A stretch of DNA of 64,000 nt, taken from contig NZ_JAJATX010000003.1 of assembly GCF_020866965.1 (NCBI RefSeq), positions 62,001 through 126,000 on the forward strand. Reading direction: 5' to 3'. The position numbers were made by a program, and so were the translations under genes. A model generated the notes under the pieces. It worked only from the letters and a program-made list of their open reading frames with translations. It was not told the DNA's origin and made no database searches. Positions 42,423-52,038 of the stretch are shown here, one piece after another (the stretch's first letter is position 1; every line of letters begins with the position of its first letter). The DNA comes from Microvirga roseola (lineage in GTDB: Bacteria; Pseudomonadota; Alphaproteobacteria; Rhizobiales; Beijerinckiaceae).

Positions 42423-42468
42423 CAAATGTCTTATCGTCCAAGGCTCAAATGTCTTATCGTCCAAGGCT
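42423..42468. repeat. 23-bp tandem duplication
   Basis: The 23-nt unit CAAATGTCTTATCGTCCAAGGCT occurs twice without mismatch (42423-42445 and 42446-42468). The right copy contains the last codons and TAA of the inhibitor lipoprotein gene; the left copy lies in the spacer before zapE. Confidence 0.95.
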
Positions 42469-43065
42469 CAGCGGTGCGCCGGACTTGGAGAGAGCGCCGC
42501 TGAGCGAGGAGGACGAGCCGCGCAGGCGCGCCGTGACCGAGCCGCCGGTCTGGTAGAGATAGACCTCGCCGTCCCGGTAGTCCCAGGCGTTGACCTTGGA
42601 CAGGTCCTGGTTGGAGCAGCCAGAGGTGGAAGCCCGGTAGAGGTCGAGCGCAGGAGAGCTCGACAGCTGGACGCGGCAGGTGCCGCCGGACGCCTCGCGG
42701 GCGGTCCAAGTGCCGACCATGGCGGTGCGGCTGGTGGGAGCGGCGGGAGCCGGAGCGGCGACGACCGGAGGGGGAGCGGCAGGGGGCAGACCGGCGATGT
42801 CGGTGCCGGGAGGCGCATCCATGATGCCCGGGGCCATGGGCGCTCCCGCGACCGGGGGCAGCGGCTGACCGTCGATGGGCGGCAGCGGAGAGGCCTCGAC
42901 CGGCCCGGACGGCACCGCCTCGACGGGCTCGGAGGCGCGGGGAGCGGCCATGGCGCCGCGGGTCGGGGAGCCGCCGAAACCTCCGAGGCGGCTCGAGGAG
43001 CATGCGCCGAGCGCCAGGGCGGAGCAGAGCGTTGCGGTCACGATCCAGAGCGAGCTTCTCATCAT
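42454..43065 (-). CDS. AprI/Inh-family metalloprotease inhibitor lipoprotein
   Basis: This 203-residue protein (start ATG 43065; an adjacent ATG at 43062 is equally possible) has a lipoprotein signal with lipobox LGA-C (Cys22). A Pro/Ala-rich region (about 40-110) follows. The C-terminal domain resembles Inh inhibitors of serralysin-type proteases: MVGTWTAREASGGTCRVQL with two cysteines (GGTC, SGC) that could form the family's disulfide, and YRDGEVYLYQTGG. It would protect periplasmic proteins or bind a secreted protease. No such protease gene is in the window. The gene is followed by zapE. Confidence 0.82.
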   Translation of the reverse strand: MMRSSLWIVTATLCSALALGACSSSRLGGFGGSPTRGAMAAPRASEPVEAVPSGPVEASPLPPIDGQPLPPVAGAPMAPGIMDAPPGTDIAGLPPAAPPPVVAAPAPAAPTSRTAMVGTWTAREASGGTCRVQLSSSPALDLYRASTSGCSNQDLSKVNAWDYRDGEVYLYQTGGSVTARLRGSSSSLSGALSKSGAPLSLGR

Positions 43066-43181
43066 TGTCCTCGTCATCCTTGGCCGTCGTCGGCGGCCTC
43101 TAGCGGCACCTTTCTCCAGACGCCGGAATAGGATCCTAGGGCGGAAAGATCCGAATTTCGACATATGGGATAGCGGCCCAT

Positions 43182-43207
43182 AAAAAAAGGCGCACGAGGC
43201 GCCTTTT
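43182..43207. terminator. Terminator downstream of sdhB
   Basis: GGCGC, loop ACGAG, GCGCC is flanked by AAAA and TTTT. Read on the minus strand it ends in seven T residues, a good terminator for sdhCDAB, 24 nt after the sdhB stop. Confidence 0.9.
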
Positions 43208-43230
43208 CGAGAAGGTGTTGCGGGGAAGCG

Positions 43231-44013
43231 TCACACGGCCCGCGCGATCATCATCTTCTTGACCTCGGCGATGGCCTTCGCCGGGTTCAGGCCCTTGGGG
43301 CAGGTGTTGGCGCAGTTCATGATCGTGTGGCAGCGGTAGAGCCGGAACGGATCATGCAGGTTGTCCAGGCGCTCGCCGGTGGCCTCGTCGCGGCTGTCGA
43401 TGAGCCAGCGATAGGCCTGGAGCAGAGCCGCGGGACCTAAGAACCGGTCGCCGTTCCACCAGTAGCTCGGGCAGGAGGTGGTGCAGCAGGCGCAGAGAAT
43501 GCACTCGTAGAGGCCATCGAGCTTGGAGCGCTCCTCCGGCGTCTGCCGCCACTCGGTCTCCGGCGCCGCCGTCTCCGTCTGGAGCCAGGGCTCGATGGAG
43601 GCGTGCTGGGCGAAGAAGCTCGTGAGGTCCGGCACCAGATCCTTCAGCACCGGCATGTGCGGCAGCGGATAGATCTTGATCGAATCCGACGCGCAATCCT
43701 CGATGCCGAGGGTGCAGGCGAGCGTGTTCTTGCCCATGATGTTCATGGCGCAGGACCCGCAGATGCCCTCGCGGCAGGAGCGGCGGAAGGTCAGCGTCGC
43801 ATCGACGTTGTTCTTGATCCACAGAAGCGCATCGAGAACCATCGGCCCGCAATCGTCCCGGTCGATGTAATAGGTGTCGATGCGCGGATTCGCGCCGTCA
43901 TCCGGATTCCAGCGGTAGATGCGGAATTCCTGAAGGTTGTTAGCCCCGACCGGCTTCGGCCAAGTCTTACCTTCGGTGTATTTTGAGTTTTTGGGAAGCG
44001 TGAACTGAGCCAT
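43231..44013 (-). CDS. sdhB: Succinate dehydrogenase iron-sulfur subunit
   Basis: SdhB (260 residues) passes electrons from the flavoprotein to quinone. Cysteine sets for the three clusters are visible: [13 protein letters not shown] for [2Fe-2S], [12 protein letters not shown] for [4Fe-4S] and [14 protein letters not shown] for [3Fe-4S]. It is the last gene of sdhCDAB, 14 nt after sdhA, followed by a terminator. Confidence 0.98.
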   Translation of the reverse strand: MAQFTLPKNSKYTEGKTWPKPVGANNLQEFRIYRWNPDDGANPRIDTYYIDRDDCGPMVLDALLWIKNNVDATLTFRRSCREGICGSCAMNIMGKNTLACTLGIEDCASDSIKIYPLPHMPVLKDLVPDLTSFFAQHASIEPWLQTETAAPETEWRQTPEERSKLDGLYECILCACCTTSCPSYWWNGDRFLGPAALLQAYRWLIDSRDEATGERLDNLHDPFRLYRCHTIMNCANTCPKGLNPAKAIAEVKKMMIARAV

Positions 44014-44027
44014 CGTTGCGTTCTTCC

Positions 44028-45851
44028 TTAGTACACGCGAGCCTTCGGCTCGATGTACTGGATCTCGTTCGACATGGTGTAGGTGTGCACCGGACGGTAG
44101 TCGAGCGTCACCTTGTGGGTGGTGTCGTCGAGCCAGGCGAGGGTGTGCTTCATCCAGTTCTTGTCGTCCCGGTCCGCGAAGTCCTCGCGCGCATGGGCGC
44201 CGCGGGATTCCTGGCGGTTGGCCGCGCCTTCCATGGTGACGACGGCCTGGCCGATCAGGTTGTCGAACTCCAGCGTCTCGATCAGGTCCGTGTTCCAGAT
44301 CAGCGAGCGGTCCGTGACCCTCACGTCGGCGGCCTTGTTCCAGACCTGGTGGATGAGCTGCTTACCTTCCTCGAGCACCTCGCCGGTGCGGAAGACGGCG
44401 CAGTTGTTCTGCATGGTCTTCTGCATGTCGAGCCGCAGTTCGGCGGTGGGAGTCGAGCCGTTGGCATAGCGGAACTTGTCGAGGCGCGAGAGTGCCAGCT
44501 CGTCAGCGCCCTTCGGCAGGTCGGAGTGCTTGGCGTTCGGCTCCACGATTTCGGCGCAGCGCAGGCCCGCCGCGCGGCCGAAGACCACGAGGTCGATGAG
44601 GGAGTTGGAGCCGAGACGGTTCGCGCCGTGGACGGACACACAGGCCGCCTCGCCGAGCGCCATCAGGCCCGGCACCACCGTGTCCGGGTTGCCGTTTTTG
44701 AGCGTCAGCACTTCGCCGTGATAGTTCGTGGGGATGCCGCCCATGTTGTAGTGGACGGTCGGCAGGACCGGGATCGGCTCCTTCGTGACGTCCACGCCCG
44801 CGAAGATCTTCGCGCTCTCCGAGATGCCGGGCAGGCGCTCGTGCAGGATCTTCGGGTCGAGATGGTCGAGGTGGAGATAGATGTGGTCCTTGTTCTTGCC
44901 CACGCCGCGGCCTGCGCGGATCTCCATAGTCATCGCGCGGGAGACCACGTCGCGGGAGGCGAGGTCCTTTGCGGAGGGAGCATAACGCTCCATGAAGCGC
45001 TCGCCCTCGGAGTTGGTGAGGTAACCGCCCTCGCCGCGCGCGCCTTCGGTGATGAGGCAGCCCGCGCCGTAGATGCCGGTCGGGTGGAACTGCACGAACT
45101 CCATGTCCTGCAGGGGCAGGCCTGCGCGCAGCACCATGGCGTTGCCGTCGCCCGTGCAGGTATGGGCGGAGGTCGCCGAGAAATACGCGCGTCCATAACC
45201 GCCCGTGGCGAGGATCGTCATGTGGGCGCGGAAGCGGTGGATCTCGCCCGTCGTCATGTTGAGGGCGACGACGCCGATGCAGCGGCCCTCGTCGTTCATC
45301 ATGAGGTCGAGGGCGAAGTACTCGATGAAGAAGTTGGTCTGGTTGCGCACCGCCTGGCCGTAGAGGGTGTGCAGGATCGCGTGGCCCGTGCGGTCGGCGG
45401 CGGCGCAGGTGCGCTGGGCGGTGCCCTTGCCGTATTCGGTGGTCATGCCGCCGAAGGGGCGCTGATAGATCTTGCCTTCCGCCGTGCGGGAGAAGGGAAC
45501 GCCCCAGTGCTCCAGCTCATAGACGGCGGCGGGCGCGTTGCGGCAGAGATACTCGATGGCGTCCTGGTCGCCGAGCCAGTCCGACCCCTTCACGGTGTCG
45601 TACATGTGCCAGCGCCAATCGTCCGGGCCCATGTTGCCGAGCGATGCGGAGATGCCGCCCTGAGCCGCCACCGTATGCGAGCGGGTCGGGAACACTTTGG
45701 TGATGCAGGCGGTGCGAAGGCCGGCCTGCGAGCAGCCGACGGTGGCGCGAAGACCTGCGCCGCCCGCGCCCACCACCACCACGTCAAAGGTGTGGTCGAC
45801 GATCGTGTAGGCCTTGCCGTTGATGGCTGCGCCGTTCGTTGCTTGAGCCAT
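44028..45851 (-). CDS. sdhA: Succinate dehydrogenase flavoprotein subunit
   Basis: SdhA (607 residues) oxidises succinate to fumarate. FAD binding is shown by [13 protein letters not shown], and the His that bonds FAD covalently is His59 in [11 protein letters not shown]. Active-site segments such as [22 protein letters not shown] and [13 protein letters not shown] are intact. The ATG at 45851 ([16 protein letters not shown]) is chosen; the upstream in-frame extension overlaps sdhD. Confidence 0.98.
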   Translation of the reverse strand: MAQATNGAAINGKAYTIVDHTFDVVVVGAGGAGLRATVGCSQAGLRTACITKVFPTRSHTVAAQGGISASLGNMGPDDWRWHMYDTVKGSDWLGDQDAIEYLCRNAPAAVYELEHWGVPFSRTAEGKIYQRPFGGMTTEYGKGTAQRTCAAADRTGHAILHTLYGQAVRNQTNFFIEYFALDLMMNDEGRCIGVVALNMTTGEIHRFRAHMTILATGGYGRAYFSATSAHTCTGDGNAMVLRAGLPLQDMEFVQFHPTGIYGAGCLITEGARGEGGYLTNSEGERFMERYAPSAKDLASRDVVSRAMTMEIRAGRGVGKNKDHIYLHLDHLDPKILHERLPGISESAKIFAGVDVTKEPIPVLPTVHYNMGGIPTNYHGEVLTLKNGNPDTVVPGLMALGEAACVSVHGANRLGSNSLIDLVVFGRAAGLRCAEIVEPNAKHSDLPKGADELALSRLDKFRYANGSTPTAELRLDMQKTMQNNCAVFRTGEVLEEGKQLIHQVWNKAADVRVTDRSLIWNTDLIETLEFDNLIGQAVVTMEGAANRQESRGAHAREDFADRDDKNWMKHTLAWLDDTTHKVTLDYRPVHTYTMSNEIQYIEPKARVY

Positions 45852-45862
45852 GATGATGTTCC

Positions 45863-46276
45863 TTAAACGATGCGGCCGAGGCTGACTTTGACGATGGCGT
45901 AGAGGCAGGCAACCGCGATGACCGCAGCGTAGAAGTTGTTCGCGATGGTCGCCGCAAGCAGCCACCCCTTCTGGTGGATGTAGTCCTCGATCGGCAGCTG
46001 CATGCCGAGCCGCATGTGGTTCGTGACCGAGAGCACGGCGAGGATCAGGATGATCGCCACCAGAGGATGCGAGACGATGGCGATCGCCTCCGCATAATTG
46101 CTGCCGGCGAGAGTCGCGACGATGAAGACGAAGGCGATGATGAGCGGAATGTTGGAGACCGCCGTCATGCGGTGGAGCCACCAATGCTCCACGCCGTGAC
46201 CGGCTGCGCCGAGACCCTTCGCGCGGGCGAGCGGGGTGCGCATGGAGCGGCTGGTGTCGTAGCGATTGTCAACCAT
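45863..46276 (-). CDS. sdhD: Succinate dehydrogenase membrane anchor SdhD
   Basis: SdhD (137 residues) has three membrane helices (about 37-60, 70-90, 105-130) and a conserved HWWLHRMTA segment near the first helix. It anchors SdhAB and forms part of the quinone and haem site with SdhC. It lies between sdhC (13-nt gap) and sdhA (11-nt gap). Confidence 0.94.
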   Translation of the reverse strand: MVDNRYDTSRSMRTPLARAKGLGAAGHGVEHWWLHRMTAVSNIPLIIAFVFIVATLAGSNYAEAIAIVSHPLVAIILILAVLSVTNHMRLGMQLPIEDYIHQKGWLLAATIANNFYAAVIAVACLYAIVKVSLGRIV

Positions 46277-46289
46277 GGTGCGTCTCCCG

Positions 46290-46685
46290 TTAGCCGAGCA
46301 GGAAGGCGGCGGCCCAGAGCACGATGGTGAGCGTGACCGAGCCGATGAGGGTGAAGCGGGCCATGTTGATCCGCTGGGTGGCTTCCATGCCGTAGCCGAA
46401 ATCCCACACGAGATGGCGGATGCCGCCGAGCATGTGGTGGATCAGGATCCAGCTGTAGACGAACAGGATCAGGAGCCCGAGGGGCGAGCCGAAGAAGTCC
46501 TGCACGGCCTCGAAGGCGTCCGGACCGGAGGCCAGGGCCACGAGCCAGACGGCAAGGAGGGCGATGCCGACATAGAGGGCCCCGCCCGTGATGCGGTGGA
46601 AGATGGACATGGCCATCGTCCAGCTCCACCGATAGATCTGAAGATGCGGGGACAGCGGCCTGGGGGCCGTTTTCGCCTCAGCCAT
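46290..46685 (-). CDS. sdhC: Succinate dehydrogenase cytochrome b556 subunit
   Basis: SdhC (131 residues) begins RPLSPHLQIYRW, with SIFHRITGGALYVG and the haem-ligand region HHMLGGIRHLVWD, all signature elements of the family. Three membrane helices are visible. It is the first gene of sdhCDAB and divergent from a LysR gene with about 200 nt between. Confidence 0.96.
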   Translation of the reverse strand: MAEAKTAPRPLSPHLQIYRWSWTMAMSIFHRITGGALYVGIALLAVWLVALASGPDAFEAVQDFFGSPLGLLILFVYSWILIHHMLGGIRHLVWDFGYGMEATQRINMARFTLIGSVTLTIVLWAAAFLLG

Positions 46686-46887
46686 GGGTTTACTCCTGAT
46701 CGGCGACCGTGTGTCGCGCCTAGTTTGGAACGGTTCCTATCGGATGCGCGGCAACACCGCAATGCGCCTTCCGCACGACAGGGCGACAGCAGGCACACTT
46801 CGTCAGCGGCGAAATGTGCGTTAAGCTCGCCCTCTACGCAATTTGTAATTATTCTTATCTACCTTCGCGAACGACGAAGGGAGTCCC

Positions 46888-47778
46888 ATGCAGTTCGACC
46901 TAACCGATCTGAGCCTCTTCCGCCACGTGGTGGAGGCGGGCAGCATCACCCACGGGGCGGAGCGGGCCCATCTGGCGCTCGCCGCCGCCAGCACCCGCAT
47001 CCGCAACATGGAAAAGTCGCTGGGTGCGCCCCTTCTCCTGCGCAACCGCCAGGGCGTGACGCCCACCCCCGCAGGCCGCACCCTGCTCCAGCATGCCCGG
47101 GCCATGCTGGCCCAGGCCGAGCGCCTGCGGGACGATCTGGGCTCCTTCACAGGGGGCCTTGCCGGCCAGATCCGGATTCTGTCCAACACCAACGCCCTTA
47201 CCGAATTCCTGCCCGAGGCGCTGGGGGCCTTCCTCGCCGGCCATCCGCAGGTCTCCATCGATCTCGAGGAGCGCCTGAGCGACGAGATCGTGGGGCTGAT
47301 CGCCGAGGGCGTGGGCGATATCGGCATCGTAGCGGGCACGGTCGATACCGGCCGGCTCGAGACCTACCCCTTCCGCAGCGACCGCTTCGTGCTGGTCGTA
47401 CCGCAGGGCCATCCCCTCGCCGCCCGTCCCGGCATCGCCTTCGCCGAGGTGCTGGAGCACGACTTCGTCGGCCTCGATCGGGCGAGCGCCCTGCAGCGGT
47501 TCCTGGCGGGCAAGGCGGCCCGCATCGGCGTCCCCTTGCGTTTGCGGGTGCAGTTGCGCAGCTTCGATGCGGTCTGCCGCATGGTGGAGGCGGGCGTCGG
47601 CGTCGGCATCGTCCCCGAAACCACGGCCCAGCGCGCCGCCCGCACCACGGCCATCGCCATCGTCGCGCTGGAGGATGCCTGGGCCGCCCGCGACCTGACC
47701 CTGTGCATCAGGTCCTTGAAGGAGCTGCCCCCCTCGGCGCGGCAGCTGGTGGAGCACTTGCGACGAGATGGCGTTTGA
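46888..47778 (+). CDS. LysR family transcriptional regulator
   Basis: This 296-residue regulator has the N-terminal winged HTH (LSLFRHVVEAGSITHGAER, then LALAAASTRIRNMEKSLG) and a periplasmic-binding-like effector domain (about 90-290). AAGGGAG precedes its ATG. It is divergent from sdhC, so it could control sdh or an unrelated target; autoregulation is usual for the family. The inducer is unknown. Confidence 0.92.
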   Translation: MQFDLTDLSLFRHVVEAGSITHGAERAHLALAAASTRIRNMEKSLGAPLLLRNRQGVTPTPAGRTLLQHARAMLAQAERLRDDLGSFTGGLAGQIRILSNTNALTEFLPEALGAFLAGHPQVSIDLEERLSDEIVGLIAEGVGDIGIVAGTVDTGRLETYPFRSDRFVLVVPQGHPLAARPGIAFAEVLEHDFVGLDRASALQRFLAGKAARIGVPLRLRVQLRSFDAVCRMVEAGVGVGIVPETTAQRAARTTAIAIVALEDAWAARDLTLCIRSLKELPPSARQLVEHLRRDGV

Positions 47779-47862
47779 GCCGCCGTCCGGCGATCCTCCC
47801 GTCATGCTGGAAATAGTCTCGAAATAGTGTTTCAATTCGGCGGTCAAGCAGTCGAGCCGCCC

Positions 47863-48300
47863 ATGATCCTCACGCATTCCATCGAAATCCAGGCGCCCCG
47901 GGAGCGCGTATTCGCTCATCTCAGCGATCCGGACAAGGTGAAGCAATGGGCGCAGGGGACGGAGGAGCGGATCTATCTCACCCCGGAGCCGCACGGGGTG
48001 GGGACGCGTTTCAAGCAGCGGATCCGCGAGGGCCGTCAGGTCAACGAATACGACGGCGAGATCCTGGCCTACGAGCCTTCGTCGCACCTGCGGGTCCGTA
48101 TGACGCGGGGCTCCACGGCCATGACCCTGGATTGCCGTCTCTCAGGCTCCTCTTCGGGAGTTACACACCTCGATCAGAGCCTGACAGCGGTGTTCGGAGG
48201 CCTGTTCATCCGAGCGGTGGCCCGTCTGTTCTCCCCCTTCATCCGTCAGCTCATGCGCAAGCAGGCCAATGCGCTTAAGGAACTGGCCGAAAAACCGTGA
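47863..48300 (+). CDS. SRPBCC (START-like) family protein
   Basis: This 145-residue protein has a polyketide-cyclase/dehydrase-like SRPBCC fold: ILTHSIEIQAPRERVFAHLSDPDKVKQW at the start, alternating strands, and a long C-terminal helix (FSPFIRQLMRKQANALKEL). Members bind hydrophobic ligands or act as toxin-like or CoxG-like proteins. The ATG at 47863 is preferred over a GTG 36 nt upstream. It lies 84 nt after the LysR gene and is convergent with folD. Function unknown. Confidence 0.85.
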   Translation: MILTHSIEIQAPRERVFAHLSDPDKVKQWAQGTEERIYLTPEPHGVGTRFKQRIREGRQVNEYDGEILAYEPSSHLRVRMTRGSTAMTLDCRLSGSSSGVTHLDQSLTAVFGGLFIRAVARLFSPFIRQLMRKQANALKELAEKP

Positions 48301-48311
48301 GCGCGGCTGAC

Positions 48312-49202
48312 TTATAGCGCAGGAAAGGGAAGCCCGCGCCGAAGGCAGGCTGCCTCCAGCGTGTTGTGCAGAAGGCAGGCGATGGTCATCGGCCCGACGC
48401 CGCCCGGGACGGGCGTGATGGCCGCGGCGACCTGCGAAGCCTCCTGGTAGGCCACGTCGCCGACCACCTTCGTCTTGCCCTCGCCCGCAGCCGGATTCGG
48501 CACACGGTTGATGCCGACGTCGATCACGGTGGCGCCGGGCTTCACCCAATCGCCCCGCACCATTTCGGGCCGCCCGACGGCGGCCACTAGGATATCCGCC
48601 CGGCGGCAGACCTGCTCGAGATCCTTCGTCCTCGAATGGGCGACGGTCACCGTGCAGCTCTGGGCCAACAGAAGCTGCGCCATCGGCTTGCCAACGATGT
48701 TGGAGCGCCCAACCACCACGGCGTCGAGCCCGGCGAGATCCCGGCGGACGGACTGGATGAGGAGGAGGCAGCCGAGCGGCGTGCAGGAGACGAGGCCCGG
48801 CACGCCGGTCAACAGGCGGCCCGCGTTGATCGGATGAAATCCGTCCACGTCCTTGGCCGGATCGATGGCCTCGATCACCTTCTGGGCATCGATCTGCCTC
48901 GGCAGCGGCAGCTGCACCAGGATGCCGTCGACCGCCGGATCGGCGTTGAGCCTTGCCACCAGATCCAGAAGCTCCGCCTCGCTGGTGGAGGCCGGCAGCT
49001 TGTGCTCGAAGGAGCGCATCCCGACCTCGACGGTCTGGCGGGCCTTGTTCTTCACGTAGAGCTGGCTCGCCGGGTCCTCGCCGACGATGACGACCGCCAG
49101 CCCCGGCGTCACGTCCTGGCCAGAGAGGGCGCGGACCGCATCCGCGATCCGGGCGCGAAGCCCTTCCGCATAGGCTTTTCCGTCGATGATGTTGGCGCTC
49201 AT
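48312..49202 (-). CDS. folD: Methylenetetrahydrofolate dehydrogenase / cyclohydrolase FolD
   Basis: FolD (296 residues) interconverts methylene- and formyl-tetrahydrofolate with NADP+. The catalytic Lys lies in [10 protein letters not shown] (Lys53), and the signature [31 protein letters not shown] and [15 protein letters not shown] are intact. The start at 49202 overlaps the preceding DUF167 gene by 4 nt. Confidence 0.98.
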   Translation of the reverse strand: MSANIIDGKAYAEGLRARIADAVRALSGQDVTPGLAVVIVGEDPASQLYVKNKARQTVEVGMRSFEHKLPASTSEAELLDLVARLNADPAVDGILVQLPLPRQIDAQKVIEAIDPAKDVDGFHPINAGRLLTGVPGLVSCTPLGCLLLIQSVRRDLAGLDAVVVGRSNIVGKPMAQLLLAQSCTVTVAHSRTKDLEQVCRRADILVAAVGRPEMVRGDWVKPGATVIDVGINRVPNPAAGEGKTKVVGDVAYQEASQVAAAITPVPGGVGPMTIACLLHNTLEAACLRRGLPFPAL

Positions 49203-49516
49203 GGGTTCGTCCGTCCTGTCAAAGCGGCGAGCGCGGCGGCCAGGGCTTCGGCCTCGCCCGCAATCGAAAACGTCTTGAGCCGGGCGGTCGCGCCCGTCTC
49301 CAGGCTCACCGCCGAGGCGGGGACCTTCAGGGTCTTGGCCAGAAGGCGCCTGACGGCCTCGTTCGCCGCCCCGTCTTCGGGAGCCGCCCGCACCCGCAGC
49401 TTCAGCACCGGCCTCCCGTCGGAGAGGGTCTCGACCCCGTCGACTGCGTCCCGCCCTCCCTTCGGCGTCACCCGGACGCGAACCTCGAGCCCGTCGGGAC
49501 GGCTGCGCCAGGGCAT
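49199..49516 (-). CDS. DUF167 (UPF0235) family protein
   Basis: This 105-residue protein has the YggU/DUF167 pattern: [39 protein letters not shown] and a final strand [14 protein letters not shown]. Its role is unknown; the family is small, single-domain and often next to yggT, as here (11-nt gap). It is translationally coupled to folD. Confidence 0.92.
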   Translation of the reverse strand: MPWRSRPDGLEVRVRVTPKGGRDAVDGVETLSDGRPVLKLRVRAAPEDGAANEAVRRLLAKTLKVPASAVSLETGATARLKTFSIAGEAEALAAALAALTGRTNP

Positions 49517-49527
49517 GGCGCAATCCT

Positions 49528-49830
49528 TCAGAGCAGGGCCGGCGGGATATATTGCTGGGCGATCCTGATGAGAATGTTCTGGAGGAAGATGATGATGAGA
49601 ATCAGGATGATCGGCGAAATATCAATGCCGCCGAGATTGGGCAGGATGCTCCGGATCGGCCGTAGGGCAGGCTCCGTCACCGCATCGAGGAAGCTGGCGA
49701 TCGAGCGGACGAAATCGTTGCGCATGTTCACGACGTTGAAGGCCACCAGCCAACTCAGGATCGCCGAGGCGATGATGAGATAGGTGTAGAGCTGCAGGGC
49801 CAGCAGGATGACTTCGAGCAGAGAGCGCAT
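49528..49830 (-). CDS. yggT: YggT family membrane protein
   Basis: This 100-residue protein has two YggT-type hydrophobic segments (about 3-28 and 67-90) with the linker [19 protein letters not shown], a family hallmark. It is implicated in osmotic tolerance and in cell division or photosystem membranes in other bacteria. First gene of the yggT-DUF167-folD set. Confidence 0.93.
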   Translation of the reverse strand: MRSLLEVILLALQLYTYLIIASAILSWLVAFNVVNMRNDFVRSIASFLDAVTEPALRPIRSILPNLGGIDISPIILILIIIFLQNILIRIAQQYIPPALL

Positions 49831-50008
49831 GGGAAACCTGTCAGGATGGGGCGTTGCTCATGTAGCGTTGCAGGACGCCGGGAACAACCCGTAAGCCCCT
49901 CCAAGGCCAAGTTTATCCGCCAAAAAGACGAAGCGCGCGCCCTTCCGGCCGATTGACAGAGGGGAGCCCCGGGGCCTAAAAGTCCGCCGCTTGGTCTTTT
50001 TCCAGACC

Positions 50009-50085
<77 letters not shown>

Positions 50086-50129
50086 GTCCTTCTTTCCCCT
50101 GACATTCCGACGGAGCCGCCGGCTCCCTC

Positions 50130-50996
50130 TCAGTGCTGCACCGCCTCGCGCCCGCGGGTGGTGATCGCCACCATTTTCTCGTGACTGCCTCCCTCCCCGT
50201 AGCCGGAGCGCACGAGGCCCTGGCGTTCGAGGTTGGCGACGATGGCATAGGTCCGGCCGATGGGAAGCTGCAGGCGGGATGAGACGTCGTGGACCGGGCA
50301 GCGGGTCCGCTTGGCGATGTCCTTGAGCACATCGGTTTCGTGCCGGCGTGAACCCCTGTCGCCGCTGCGGAAAAAATCCGTGACACGGTTGAGCATCGGA
50401 GCGCGGGACAGATAGCGCCGCACCGGCGGCCGCACCATGAGGTCGTTGAGGGAGCCCCTGCGCCAGGCCGTGAAAGCCACTACGCCGACCGCCGCACCGG
50501 GGAGAGCGACCACGATCAGGCCGGTCGGAACCGCCCCCAAGAGGCCGGGCCGGGATTCGCGGATCTCCTCGATCTTCTCCTCCGCGAAGTCGTGCAGCAG
50601 ATCCTGGGCGTCCTCGGGGCCGATGATCTGCTGCGCCAGGGGCAGGAGCTCGTGCTCCTCCCGGTAGAAATGCTGGTCGAGGAGATAGGAGAAATCCTCG
50701 AAGCGCTGGGTCCATTCATGGCTGCCCTTGTGGCGCACGCCGGCCAGCCGGCCGAGCTCTTCCTCGATCTCCTCGTGCTCGTCCTCGAGCTCGTCGATCA
50801 GGCGCTTCGTCCGGTCGTCATCCTCGAGCGCGTCATAGAGGCTGTCGTCCTCGGCCTCCATGTGCCAGCGAAGCTGATCGCTGAGCTGGTTGAAAAGCCG
50901 CTCGCGGCTCCTGACGCCGTCAGGCGCACGGAGGATGTCCCTGCAGAGGCTGACGATGTTGACGTGATCGTTCGCAATCAGATGCCAGGGATCCAT
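50130..50996 (-). CDS. Hemerythrin HHE protein with membrane helix and winged-helix tail
   Basis: This 288-residue protein joins three parts. Residues 1-140 form a hemerythrin-like HHE bundle with His11, 45, 74, 109, 115 and Glu49 placed as iron ligands. Residues 151-178 form a strongly hydrophobic membrane helix (or hairpin). Residues 218-285 resemble a winged-helix domain (TDVLKDIAKRTRCPVHDVSS, then a recognition-helix-like TYAIVANLERQG). It may sense oxygen, NO or iron and relay the signal to the C-terminal domain. GAGGAG lies 7 nt before the chosen ATG at 50996. The direct function is an inference. Confidence 0.8.
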   Translation of the reverse strand: MDPWHLIANDHVNIVSLCRDILRAPDGVRSRERLFNQLSDQLRWHMEAEDDSLYDALEDDDRTKRLIDELEDEHEEIEEELGRLAGVRHKGSHEWTQRFEDFSYLLDQHFYREEHELLPLAQQIIGPEDAQDLLHDFAEEKIEEIRESRPGLLGAVPTGLIVVALPGAAVGVVAFTAWRRGSLNDLMVRPPVRRYLSRAPMLNRVTDFFRSGDRGSRRHETDVLKDIAKRTRCPVHDVSSRLQLPIGRTYAIVANLERQGLVRSGYGEGGSHEKMVAITTRGREAVQH

Positions 50997-51003
50997 GATG
51001 CAC

Positions 51004-51340
51004 TCCTCAGATCGACAACGATCTGTCAACGGAGCGGGATGGGAGCGGTTCCGGCCGGGCCCGAGAGCGGGACAAAAGGAAAAGCCCAGGCTCCGGGGCG
51101 AACGGGCGGGATGCGTTGCATCTCCTGCCGCGCCAGCTACGGGCCTGGGCTGATCGGGTCCAGTCGGGCGCTCGCATCGTCAGGCGAGAGCAGGCTCGGA
51201 CCGGGCCGGATTACATCCGTCCTGGCACGGTCCCAACGAAGCGCGCGGTGACGCCCGCCGCTTCGAAGTCCACAAAAATGTCCGCTGGGTCAGCCTGATA
51301 TGGGGATTGAAAGACGTGATGCAAGAGGCGTCAGTCGCTT
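51004..51340. other. Gap with no recognised gene
   Basis: About 340 nt between the hemerythrin gene and the phosphatase gene, which are on the same strand. No coding frame with family features, no convincing terminator and no tRNA-like fold were seen. Confidence 0.6.
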
Positions 51341-52003
51341 TCAGCAGCCGTGAAAGCCCCTGTCCGGGATCGGCGCAAGCAGGAGAATCCCGAGCACGCG
51401 CGGCTCGTTTCCGGGCTCGATGACGAGCGCCGCTCCTTCCGGGAGGGCCTCTCCGCCGACGCGCGAACCAAGCACCATGATGGCCGGGGTCCGATGGCCG
51501 ACCAGGACGCGGTTGACGCCGGCGGGAACGGGCTCCGTGAGCAGCCGCCGGTGCCCGCCGAGAACCCATTCCAGCCGACGGCCGGCGTAATCATCCGCAA
51601 GCAGGCTGTCCGTAACCGCGACCCGATCGGAGCCGAAGGCGAGTTCGGCGGTGTCGCGCGCCCTGAACACGGGCCCTGCGAGGACCGGATCTGCGACCGG
51701 GATTTCCAGAGACCGGAGAACCTCGCCGATGCGGCGCGACTGCTCGCGCCCTTCCGGCGAAAGATTTCGCTGACCAGCACGCTCGCCGATCCGGTAGGTG
51801 CGGTCGCAGGGCATGCCCGTCGTATCCGCATGGCGGAAGAACAACACGATCCCTCCATGGCGCAGGCGCTCGACGAGGGCCCTTCCCTGCGGCTCCTGCA
51901 CGGTCATGGGAGACAGGGCCTGGGCGGCCGCAAGGCTGGTTGCGCCGAGCGCCAGGACCAAGCCGAGAAGCACTGCTGTGAACTTTGCGTGCAACCGTTT
52001 CAT
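51341..52003 (-). CDS. Secreted histidine phosphatase family protein
   Basis: This 220-residue protein has a signal peptide (about residues 1-27, ending LAAAQA) and the histidine-phosphatase motif FRHADTT (Arg57, His58) with an Ala where many members have Gly, plus the second catalytic segment VLVGHRTPAI. It is a periplasmic acid-phosphatase-like or lipopolysaccharide-linked enzyme. The start at 52003 fits the signal peptide; an upstream in-frame extension is not signal-like. It lies 35 nt after the doubled SpoIIAA-like gene. Confidence 0.85.
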   Translation of the reverse strand: MKRLHAKFTAVLLGLVLALGATSLAAAQALSPMTVQEPQGRALVERLRHGGIVLFFRHADTTGMPCDRTYRIGERAGQRNLSPEGREQSRRIGEVLRSLEIPVADPVLAGPVFRARDTAELAFGSDRVAVTDSLLADDYAGRRLEWVLGGHRRLLTEPVPAGVNRVLVGHRTPAIMVLGSRVGGEALPEGAALVIEPGNEPRVLGILLLAPIPDRGFHGC

Positions 52004-52038
52004 CGATGTCACCCCCGGAAGCGCCGTCGCTGTCGAGG

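Noticed and set aside
44016-45866. 616-codon plus-strand frame opposite sdhA
   Set aside because: Shadow of sdhA; no start context or family features.
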